Part shown: positions 1 through 6,483 of the stretch, piece after piece
Layout: every line of letters starts with the position of its first letter
Numbering within the stretch: position 1 is the stretch's first letter
Assembly: GCA_025362295.1 (NCBI GenBank)
Contig: JANYGX010000002.1
Span: 117,989-181,988, forward strand
Reading direction: 5' to 3'
From: Sphingomonadales bacterium
GTDB taxonomy: Bacteria; Pseudomonadota; Alphaproteobacteria; Sphingomonadales; Sphingomonadaceae
DNA: 64,000 nt
Position numbers and translations under genes: made by a program
The notes under the pieces: model-generated
What the model was told of the DNA's origin: nothing
The model's database searches: none
Seen by the model: only the letters and a program-made list of their open reading frames with translations

Positions 1-100
1 TTATTTTGCAGTGGTACTGATATGGCGCATGCAGGCGTCGATAGCCGAACAGCGACTGGAAGCCCGCACACGGGCACAATTGCGTGAGGTGACCGCATGA
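1..100 (+). CDS. ccmC: Cytochrome c maturation protein CcmC, 3' end only
   Basis: The window opens inside this gene. The readable frame (codons from base 2, stop TGA at 98-100) encodes a last hydrophobic stretch followed by a basic and acidic tail ending in LREVTA. I assign CcmC, the inner-membrane heme-handling subunit that loads heme onto CcmE, mainly from position: it lies directly before ccmD and ccmE, and its stop overlaps the ccmD start (ATGA at 97-100). The fragment is too short to show the tryptophan-rich heme motif, so the call rests on operon order plus tail character. Confidence 0.75.
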   Translation, partial: YFAVVLIWRMQASIAEQRLEARTRAQLREVTA

Positions 101-228
101 GTTTTGGCCCCCATAATGGATTTATTTACCTGAGTTACGGCACCGTGCTGGTCTCGCTTTCCGCACTGGCGCTATCGAGCTGGCTGAAGGCGCGCAGATT
201 TTACAAACACAACGATAACACCAGATGA
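97..228 (+). CDS. ccmD: Heme exporter protein CcmD
   Basis: This 43-residue gene sits between ccmC and ccmE. The peptide has a short aromatic N-terminus (MSFGPHNGFIYLSYG), one transmembrane helix (about residues 13-29) and a basic tail (KARRFYKHN). That is the standard build of CcmD, the small membrane protein needed to release holo-CcmE from the CcmABC complex. The start ATG at 97 overlaps the ccmC stop and the stop at 226-228 overlaps the ccmE ATG at 225, so the three genes look translationally coupled. The assignment comes from size, topology and exact operon position; CcmD sequences themselves are poorly conserved. Confidence 0.88.
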   Translation: MSFGPHNGFIYLSYGTVLVSLSALALSSWLKARRFYKHNDNTR

Positions 229-677
229 AGCCCAAACGCCAGCGCATGATGCTGATGGGTGTTGCCGCACTTGTGCTTGTTGCGTCAACGGCTCTTGGCT
301 TGAGTGCGCTTGGAAGCAAGAAACAATATTTTATGACACCTACTGATCTGGCTACACGTCATACCTTGTCCGGTGAGAATTTTCGCTTGGGCGGTTTGGT
401 CACTGTCGGCTCGGTCAAACATTTAGCAGACGGTGTAACACTCACCTTTCAGGTGACCGACTTGCAAAACACCTTGCCAGTAAAATTTCGTGGGATCACG
501 CCAGATTTGTTTCGCGAAGGCACGGGTGTGATTGCCGAGGGGCATATGGACCGGGCCGGCATGTTTGTCGCGAACACTGTGCTTGCCAAACACGATGAAA
601 ACTATATGCCGCCGGAAGTTGCTGCATCGCTCAAAAAATCGGGTCGGTGGAAACCTTATGGGCAGGTGACACGATGA
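225..677 (+). CDS. ccmE: Cytochrome c-type biogenesis heme chaperone CcmE
   Basis: This 150-residue periplasmic heme chaperone has an N-terminal membrane anchor (about residues 8-30) and then a beta-barrel OB-fold domain. The conserved C-terminal motif AKHDENYMPPEV is present; His123 is the expected covalent heme-binding residue and Tyr127 the conserved axial partner. CcmE takes heme from CcmC/CcmD and hands it to CcmF/CcmH for attachment to apocytochrome c. The length is normal for the family. The start at 225 overlaps the ccmD stop, and the gene's own stop (675-677) overlaps the ccmF start at 674. Confidence 0.97.
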   Translation: MKPKRQRMMLMGVAALVLVASTALGLSALGSKKQYFMTPTDLATRHTLSGENFRLGGLVTVGSVKHLADGVTLTFQVTDLQNTLPVKFRGITPDLFREGTGVIAEGHMDRAGMFVANTVLAKHDENYMPPEVAASLKKSGRWKPYGQVTR

Positions 678-2650
678 TCACCGAATTTGGTCACTTGGCC
701 TTGTGCCTTGCCCTCGCCGTTGCTCTTATACAGGCCACACTGCCGCTTTACGGTGCCTACGCAAGGGATGGTAGATTGGTTGCATTGGCCGTACCAAGCG
801 CACTGGTGCAGGCAACGCTGGTCGGCATAAGTTTTGCTTGCCTGACGACAGCCTTTGTGCGCTCGGATTTTTCTGTGCTGGCGGTTTTTCAAAACAGCCA
901 CACTCTCAAGCCGATGATTTATAAAATTTCTGGCGTGTGGGCCAATCACGAAGGTTCGCTCTTGTTGTGGGTGTTGATATTAAGTTTGGCCGGTGCATCG
1001 GTGGCTGTGTTCAGCAAAGCTCTGCCTGCCGATTTTAGGGCCCGTGCACTTGCCGCACAGGCGATGATCGGTGTCGGCTTTTATGTGTTTTTGTTGTTCA
1101 CATCAAATCCGTTTGCGCGGCTGTTGCCAACGCCAGCCGAGGGCAGGGGGCTCAACCCGATTTTGCAGGACCCTGGCCTCGCGTTTCATCCACCGATGCT
1201 ATACGCGGGCTATGTGGGTCTTTCTGTTGCCTTTTCCTTTGCGGTTGCTGCACTGATTGAAGGTCGCATCGGGCCACTGTGGGCACGCTGGGTGCGGCCA
1301 TGGACACTCGCTGCATGGTCGGCACTCACCTGCGGCATCGCGCTGGGCAGCTGGTGGGCCTATTATGAGCTTGGCTGGGGCGGCTACTGGTTTTGGGATC
1401 CGGTTGAAAATGCATCGCTGATGCCCTGGCTGGCAGCAACAGCGCTGCTGCATTCAGCCATTGTACTTGAGAAACGCGATGCGTTAAAAAGTTGGACGGT
1501 ATTGCTCGCTATTGTTGCGTTTTCATTGTCACTCATGGGCACCTTTATAGTGCGCTCCGGTGTGCTTACATCTGTTCACGCGTTTGCCGTTGATCCTAAA
1601 CGCGGAATTTTCATTTTGAGCTTTCTCGTTCTGGCGATTGGCGGTTCACTGACCCTTTACGGCTGGCGCGCCAGCAAGCTTGAAAATAGTGGGGCGTTCG
1701 CGACCGTTAGCCGCGAGGGTTTTCTTGTAGCTAACAATCTTGTGCTGATGGCCCTGCTCAGCACAGTGTTTCTTGGCACGCTTTATCCTTTGGCGCTCGA
1801 TTCGTTTTCAGGCAAGCAAATTTCCGTTGGTGCGCCCTATTATATGGCGACTTTCGTACCACTTTCGGCGCTGCTGATTTTTTTGGCCGCAGTTGGCCCG
1901 TTGCTATCGTGGCGACAGGATGAATTTATTCGCACCAAACAGCGATTGCTGATAGTTGCCGCAATCACTGCGGGTGGCACGCTTATGGTGCTAATCCTGC
2001 GTGGTATACCAAGCGGTCTTGCGGCACTTGGTTTCATTATGACATTTTGGTTGGTGGGTGGTGTTGTTGCTGATTTTGCCCATCGCCTGCGCTATGGTGA
2101 TGGTGGGCCTGTTGCAACGCTGGAGCGTGTGGCACGCTTGCCGCGTTCGGTATATGCAATGGTGCTTGGTCATTTAGGCGTTGCAATTACGGTATTCGGG
2201 ATTACGGCTTCAGGTGCGTGGCAAAGTGAGGTTCTCACGGTTACTCGAGTTGGTCAAACCCTGCGCGTTGGGCCCTATGATTTTCGCCTGAGCGATTTGC
2301 AACCCATCGGCATTAAAAATTTTACAGCTATTGATGCAACCGTTGATGTCAGCGAGCACGGCATGCCGGTGTATACCTTGCACCCTCAAACCCGAACATA
2401 TACCGATCCACCATCTGAAACCACCGAAGCGGGCATTCACAGCCGCTGGAATGGCGATCTTTATGCCGTGATCGGCAAGCCTGATGGTCATGGCCGGTGG
2501 CAGGTCCGATTTCACTGGAAACCGTTTGTCACGATGATCTGGTTAGGTGCACTGGTTATGGCGCTTGGCGGAATCGTTGCCATATCTGATAGATTTAGCC
2601 GTACGCTTGGCGTGCGGCGTGTAGCAATTATTTTACAGCCGGCTGAATGA
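674..2650 (+). CDS. ccmF: Cytochrome c heme lyase subunit CcmF
   Basis: This is a large polytopic inner-membrane protein of 658 residues. It carries the tryptophan-rich WWD-type signature (WGGYWFWDPVENASLMPW) that presents heme on the periplasmic face, and conserved histidines such as the one in LHSAIVLEKR that act as heme ligands in the family. With CcmH and CcmI it forms the heme ligation module. An upstream in-frame ATG at 647 would add nine residues inside ccmE; I prefer ATG 674 because it makes the ATGA overlap with the ccmE stop that is used throughout this operon. Its 3' end overlaps ccmG in the same way. Confidence 0.97.
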   Translation: MITEFGHLALCLALAVALIQATLPLYGAYARDGRLVALAVPSALVQATLVGISFACLTTAFVRSDFSVLAVFQNSHTLKPMIYKISGVWANHEGSLLLWVLILSLAGASVAVFSKALPADFRARALAAQAMIGVGFYVFLLFTSNPFARLLPTPAEGRGLNPILQDPGLAFHPPMLYAGYVGLSVAFSFAVAALIEGRIGPLWARWVRPWTLAAWSALTCGIALGSWWAYYELGWGGYWFWDPVENASLMPWLAATALLHSAIVLEKRDALKSWTVLLAIVAFSLSLMGTFIVRSGVLTSVHAFAVDPKRGIFILSFLVLAIGGSLTLYGWRASKLENSGAFATVSREGFLVANNLVLMALLSTVFLGTLYPLALDSFSGKQISVGAPYYMATFVPLSALLIFLAAVGPLLSWRQDEFIRTKQRLLIVAAITAGGTLMVLILRGIPSGLAALGFIMTFWLVGGVVADFAHRLRYGDGGPVATLERVARLPRSVYAMVLGHLGVAITVFGITASGAWQSEVLTVTRVGQTLRVGPYDFRLSDLQPIGIKNFTAIDATVDVSEHGMPVYTLHPQTRTYTDPPSETTEAGIHSRWNGDLYAVIGKPDGHGRWQVRFHWKPFVTMIWLGALVMALGGIVAISDRFSRTLGVRRVAIILQPAE

Positions 2651-3183
2651 TGCGTAAATTTTTGGTTTTTATGCCGCTGGTTGTTTTACTTGCAATGGCA
2701 GCACTGTTTTTTTCTGGCCTGAAGCGTGATAACCCGCAGGCGTTGCATTCTGTAATGGTCGGCAAATCATCGCCTGCTTTTAAACTCACCGCCATTGGCA
2801 CGATACCACTGCTGACCGATCAGGCTCTGCGCGAAGGCCATCCGGTGCTGGTGAACTTTTTCGCTTCATGGTGCGAACCCTGTCGCGCTGAACATGCGCA
2901 ATTAATGGCACTGGCGAACCAATATCACATTAAAGTCTACGGCATCGCTTGGAAAGACACACCGGACGCCGCACAGAAATTTCTGACAATATACGGCAAC
3001 CCCTATGCTGGAGCTGGTGCTGACATACCTGGCCATGTCGGCATTGATTGGGGTGTTGCGGGCGTGCCAGAAAGTTTCATTGTGCGTGGTGACGGGGTTA
3101 TTTTTCATCGCCATTGGGGGGATATCCGCGCTGAGCATATTGAGGAAAGTATTTTACCCAAGTTGAAGGAGGCGGGGGAGTGA
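2647..3183 (+). CDS. ccmG: Thiol:disulfide interchange protein CcmG/DsbE
   Basis: This 178-residue thioredoxin-fold protein is anchored by an N-terminal transmembrane segment (about residues 4-23). The redox motif CEPC (Cys76-Cys79, in FFASWCEPCRAEH) and the acidic periplasmic insert region are typical of CcmG, which keeps apocytochrome CXXCH cysteines and CcmH reduced before heme ligation. The cis-proline loop appears as GVAGVPESF. The start overlaps the ccmF stop (ATGA), with a second in-frame ATG at 2650. The next gene starts with GTG inside this gene's stop. Confidence 0.96.
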   Translation: MMRKFLVFMPLVVLLAMAALFFSGLKRDNPQALHSVMVGKSSPAFKLTAIGTIPLLTDQALREGHPVLVNFFASWCEPCRAEHAQLMALANQYHIKVYGIAWKDTPDAAQKFLTIYGNPYAGAGADIPGHVGIDWGVAGVPESFIVRGDGVIFHRHWGDIRAEHIEESILPKLKEAGE

Positions 3184-3650
3184 CTCACGCATTTTTCAGG
3201 GCTCTCTCACACATGGGAATAGGACTTACTGCAGCACTGCTCCTCATTCCCACTCTCCCAGCCCTTGCGCTCGACACTGACCATCTGCCCAACCCGGCAC
3301 AGGAAGCCCGCGCGCGTAACCTTATGCTTGAATTGCGATGCCTCGTCTGCCAAAACGAATCCATTGCTGAATCAAACGCCGATCTTGCTGTGGATTTACG
3401 CATGCTGGTGCGGCAGCATATTCTTCGTGGCGAAACGGATGCCGAGGTAAAGACATTTCTTGTCGCGCGCTATGGTGACTGGGTCTTGCTAAGGCCGCCA
3501 TTCAAAATTTCAACAATACTTCTCTGGATTGGGCCGGCCATTGCCCTGTTAACGGGTGCTGTTGTGATACTGAAGCGCCGGACACCCGAACCCTTTGACG
3601 ATCTCACAGATGCCGAACGTGCAGCACTAAAGGCACTCGACCCACAATGA
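3180..3650 (+). CDS. ccmH: Cytochrome c maturation protein CcmH (CycL)
   Basis: This 156-residue protein has a signal peptide or N-terminal helix (about residues 10-31), the signature LRCLVCQN with redox cysteines Cys54 and Cys57, and a C-terminal transmembrane helix (about residues 115-132). CcmH reduces apocytochrome c cysteines and presents them to CcmF. It is the short form, lacking the TPR domain, which is encoded separately by the next gene. The start is GTG at 3180, overlapping the ccmG stop and preceded by the purine-rich AGGAGGCGGGGG. Confidence 0.96.
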   Translation: MTHAFFRALSHMGIGLTAALLLIPTLPALALDTDHLPNPAQEARARNLMLELRCLVCQNESIAESNADLAVDLRMLVRQHILRGETDAEVKTFLVARYGDWVLLRPPFKISTILLWIGPAIALLTGAVVILKRRTPEPFDDLTDAERAALKALDPQ

Positions 3651-4465
3651 TTTTACTGTCAGTTATTATCAGTTTACTTATTGCTGCTGTGCTCTGGGCA
3701 GTTGCGCGCACACCTGTAGTGCTGGTGGACCGTCACGCAGAAGAGCTTTTCTTGCACAAAACCGAAATAGAAAAACTCGGTCAGTCGAAGCAGCTCGGCA
3801 TGATCACGGAAGAGGATGTAAAGCAACAAACAATAGATTTGCAGCGGCGAATGCTGCGTTCCCGTCATGATAAAAACCACATAGCACGGCTCACAGATCC
3901 GAAAGAATTTGGCATTCTTATAGGGGTAATAATGCTGGTTGGATCAGCTGTTTATTTGCAATACGGCAACCCGGCTGCGGCTGATCATCCTGCACCAGCG
4001 CTGCTAAAATCGCCCCAGGCGCAATCAAAATACACAGCCGCACGTGATCAGCTTTTAAAGCAACCGGACGATGTCAATGCCTGGCTTGTTATGTCAGCAG
4101 CCCTTGTAGAAATGGGGGAAACCGAACGCGCTGCCGAGGCGTTGCAAAAAGCCACTGAAGTTATGCCGCTGCAAGTGGACTTGTGGGTCGCCCGGGGGCA
4201 AGCTTTGGTTGCTCACGCGGGTGGCATAGTGACTCCAGCAGCGCGGTTGGCGTTTGATCATGCCAGCACGCTGGATCCAAAGCATCCTGGCCCCCGGCTT
4301 TATCTGGCGCTGGCATGGATGCAGGCCGTACAGCCCGAGGAGGCCCTGAAGGTGCTGGAACCACTGGCGAAAGATTCTGTCCCTGATGCACCATGGATGC
4401 CAAAAGTTCGCCGCATGATAAACGGATGCAAAACCATGCTTGCGGCTGGTGTAGGGAAAAATTAA
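3647..4465 (+). CDS. ccmI: Cytochrome c maturation protein CcmI (CycH)
   Basis: This 272-residue apocytochrome c chaperone has an N-terminal transmembrane helix (1-20), a cytoplasmic loop (about 28-86), a second helix (about 88-105) and a periplasmic domain with TPR-like repeats (roughly 125-255, such as AWLVMSAALVEMGETERAAEAL). It holds the C-terminal helix of apocytochrome c for the CcmF/CcmH ligase. The start overlaps the ccmH stop. It is the last gene of the ccm operon here; no clear terminator follows in the 47 bases before the next gene. Confidence 0.92.
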   Translation: MILLSVIISLLIAAVLWAVARTPVVLVDRHAEELFLHKTEIEKLGQSKQLGMITEEDVKQQTIDLQRRMLRSRHDKNHIARLTDPKEFGILIGVIMLVGSAVYLQYGNPAAADHPAPALLKSPQAQSKYTAARDQLLKQPDDVNAWLVMSAALVEMGETERAAEALQKATEVMPLQVDLWVARGQALVAHAGGIVTPAARLAFDHASTLDPKHPGPRLYLALAWMQAVQPEEALKVLEPLAKDSVPDAPWMPKVRRMINGCKTMLAAGVGKN

Positions 4466-4512
4466 CTTTAGGCTTTCATGATTTGGTTAGAATATGAGAG
4501 TATAGAACGTTC

Positions 4513-4821
4513 ATGACAGTTTCGTTTGAACCTTCTACATTTGTAGCGTTGTCGCGCTTTCAAGATAGCTCGAAGCGCAGCGAGCCATCGAATGCGGATA
4601 AAGCAGCTTCGGTGAGCGAGTTTGTCCGCACATTGATCAACGGTGCTGATCTTGCAAGACCGGTGAAACCACCAGCCAATGCGGCCACCGCAAGCGATCA
4701 GCGCAAACCCCCAAACGATTTCAAGGCAGATGACAAACCATCCTCTACCCGTGAAGCGCCAACACGCGGCCTTCGCCCTAAATTTCAACCCAAAGGCCAG
4801 ACGGTTAATATTTTGGTTTAA
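4513..4821 (+). CDS. Small hypothetical protein downstream of ccm operon
   Basis: This 102-residue reading frame belongs to no family I recognise. The N-terminal half is mixed and possibly helical (about residues 1-50). The C-terminal half is rich in Pro, Lys, Arg, Ser and Asp and looks disordered, ending GLRPKFQPKGQTVNILV. No signal peptide, membrane segment or cysteine motif is visible. No good ribosome binding site precedes the ATG, so the start is uncertain. It lies in the same direction as the ccm operon, 47 bases behind it, and could be its last gene or a separate short gene. It may also be a chance frame. Confidence 0.45.
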   Translation: MTVSFEPSTFVALSRFQDSSKRSEPSNADKAASVSEFVRTLINGADLARPVKPPANAATASDQRKPPNDFKADDKPSSTREAPTRGLRPKFQPKGQTVNILV

Positions 4822-4829
4822 GAGGAAAA

Positions 4830-4865
4830 ATGAACGCCTTTTTAGGCGTCGTAAAAAAACAATAG
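4830..4865 (+). other. Possible 11-codon leader ORF containing a hairpin
   Basis: A strong ribosome-binding sequence (AGAGGAAAA) precedes ATG at 4830, which opens an 11-codon frame ending TAG at 4863-4865. Within it, bases 4834-4839 (ACGCCT) pair exactly with 4844-4849 (AGGCGT) around a TTTT loop. No T tract follows on the + strand, so this is not an ordinary terminator. It lies 80 bases ahead of the Rieske oxygenase gene and could be a leader peptide or just a processing hairpin. The evidence is suggestive only. Confidence 0.25.
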
Positions 4866-4901
4866 TATGTCGTTCCTATTAAATAATAAGCCTGCTATTA
4901 C

Positions 4902-4933
4902 GTTCATAAAGTTAGTATGTAACTAAAATGAAC
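4902..4933. promoter_or_regulatory. Nested inverted repeat upstream of the Rieske oxygenase gene
   Basis: Two inverted repeats are nested. The outer arms are GTTCAT (4902-4907) and ATGAAC (4928-4933); the inner arms are TTAGT (4912-4916) and ACTAA (4922-4926). The element ends 11 bases before the Rieske start codon at 4945. Symmetry and placement fit an operator for a dimeric regulator, or a 5' leader hairpin limiting translation. No regulator gene is adjacent. Confidence 0.45.
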
Positions 4934-4944
4934 ACGGCAATACT

Positions 4945-6198
4945 ATGGAAACAAAGAGCGACATAAAGCTTCGTACGCTGCTGGACAGGCGCACACCAGG
5001 GCATAGCCTTGAACAGGAATTTTACACATCGGACTCCGTATTTCAGGCTGATCTTGAGTTTATCTTTGGTCGTCATTGGATTTATGTAGGCGTTGAGCCG
5101 GATGTGTCTGAGCCTGGCGATGTGATGACTATAGAGATCGGCACCGCCTCAATTCTCATCATCAGGGACGATAATGCGCAGGTGCGTGCCTTTCACAATG
5201 TCTGCCGGCATCGCGGGGCACGGCTTGTTGATGATGCTAAAACCAGTGTGGGCAATCTTGTCTGTCGCTATCATGCGTGGACCTATAATCTTGAAGGCAC
5301 GCTATTATTTGCAGACCATATGACGGGTGATTTCGATAAATCTTGTCGAGGTTTAAAACCAGTGCACATCCGTTCCGTGGCGGGCCTGTTGTTCATCTGT
5401 CTCAGTGATACACCACCTGTCGACATTGATGAAATGTCTGAGGTAATAACACCGTATATTTTGCCGCATGACGTCGTTGGGTGCAAAGTCGCACACACAA
5501 GCGAGATTGTTGAGGATGGCAACTGGAAGCTTACTATGGAGAACAACCGTGAGTGCTACCATTGCACGGCTAACCATCCGGAGTTGATGAACGCACTGTT
5601 TGCGTTTGGCTTTGGTTATGCGCCGTCTGAAGATAATGCCGAGGCCGCCGACGAGGCGCGTTACCGCGAGCAGGTTGCTGTTGCCAAAACAACATGGAAC
5701 AAGGCACATCTGCCTTCAGCTGAAATTGAACACCTCGATGATAGGCCTACTGGCTACCGTTGTGAGCGTCTCATTATAGATCGGCATGGCGAAAGCCAGA
5801 CAATGGACACGCATGTCGCATCACAAAAGCTGCTTGGCACACTCACCACTCCAAAGCTTGGTGGTTTGTCGTTCTGGACTCAACCCAACAGCTGGCACCA
5901 TTTTATGAGCGATCATATTGTAACGATTTCTGCCATTCCGGTGGGGCCAGAAAAAACACTGGTGCGAACCAAATGGCTGGTGCACAAAGATGCTGTTGAG
6001 GGTGTTGATTACACGGTTGAGAATTTATCTGCTGTGTGGAAAGCGACAAATCATCAGGACGGCGACCTGGTTGCTATGGTGCAGCGCGGCGTGCGCAGCC
6101 CCGCATATGCGCCTGGGCCATATTCACCGTTTACAGAGGGTCTGGTTGAGAAATTTTGCAGTTGGTATGTTGCCCGAATGAGTGCCGAGCTTGGCTAA
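4945..6198 (+). CDS. Rieske-type aromatic-ring/quaternary-amine oxygenase (GbcA-like)
   Basis: This 417-residue protein is a Rieske non-heme iron oxygenase alpha subunit. The Rieske cluster ligands are Cys87, His89, Cys107 and His110 (CRHRGARL then CRYHAWTY, CXH-X17-CXXH). The catalytic domain shows NNRECYHCTANHPEL, whose His206 and His211 are the likely mononuclear iron ligands. This ECYHC...HPEL form is shared by glycine betaine monooxygenase (GbcA), stachydrine demethylase and choline/carnitine oxygenases. A ferredoxin and a dimethylglycine dehydrogenase-like gene follow, which points to oxidative N-demethylation of glycine betaine or a similar N-methyl compound. The exact substrate cannot be fixed from sequence. 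No good ribosome binding site precedes the ATG. Confidence 0.88.
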   Translation: METKSDIKLRTLLDRRTPGHSLEQEFYTSDSVFQADLEFIFGRHWIYVGVEPDVSEPGDVMTIEIGTASILIIRDDNAQVRAFHNVCRHRGARLVDDAKTSVGNLVCRYHAWTYNLEGTLLFADHMTGDFDKSCRGLKPVHIRSVAGLLFICLSDTPPVDIDEMSEVITPYILPHDVVGCKVAHTSEIVEDGNWKLTMENNRECYHCTANHPELMNALFAFGFGYAPSEDNAEAADEARYREQVAVAKTTWNKAHLPSAEIEHLDDRPTGYRCERLIIDRHGESQTMDTHVASQKLLGTLTTPKLGGLSFWTQPNSWHHFMSDHIVTISAIPVGPEKTLVRTKWLVHKDAVEGVDYTVENLSAVWKATNHQDGDLVAMVQRGVRSPAYAPGPYSPFTEGLVEKFCSWYVARMSAELG

Positions 6199-6208
6199 TG
6201 GTAGGCAA

Positions 6209-6469
6209 ATGTACAACGTAAAACTATCACGCAGTGGCCGTGAATTTAGCTGTGCAGCGGACACAACTGTTCTGGAAGGGGCCAAGCTTGCCGGTTTTCG
6301 TCTGCCGTCATCATGCTGTCAGGGCATGTGCAGCACATGCAAATCAAAACTTATCTCTGGCACTGTTGATATGAAAGCCAATGGCGGCATTGTTCAACGC
6401 GAGATCGATAAAGGGTTTATACTGCTTTGCTGTTCAAAGCCGACGAGTGATCTGGTGATTGAGAAATAA
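6209..6469 (+). CDS. Stand-alone [2Fe-2S] ferredoxin, electron donor to the Rieske oxygenase
   Basis: This 86-residue plant-type ferredoxin has cluster ligands Cys36, Cys41, Cys44 and Cys74 in the standard C-X4-C-X2-C-X29-C spacing (CCQGMCSTC ... LLCC). I chose ATG 6209, which has GGTAGG just upstream; a GTG at 6182 inside the oxygenase gene would add nine residues. In known GbcB-type partners this domain is fused behind an FAD/NAD reductase domain. Here the reductase part is missing, so electrons must come from a reductase encoded elsewhere or from the neighbouring flavoprotein. It is surely co-transcribed with the Rieske gene, whose stop is 10 bases upstream. Confidence 0.9.
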   Translation: MYNVKLSRSGREFSCAADTTVLEGAKLAGFRLPSSCCQGMCSTCKSKLISGTVDMKANGGIVQREIDKGFILLCCSKPTSDLVIEK

Positions 6470-6483
6470 GAGGAAACCAAAAA

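Noticed and set aside
4834..4849. Rho-independent terminator after the orphan gene at 4513
   Set aside because: The stem is good, but no T tract follows on the + strand; A residues follow instead.
4822..4944. Riboswitch in front of the Rieske cassette
   Set aside because: The two hairpins are simple and short. No conserved core of a glycine or SAM riboswitch can be seen.
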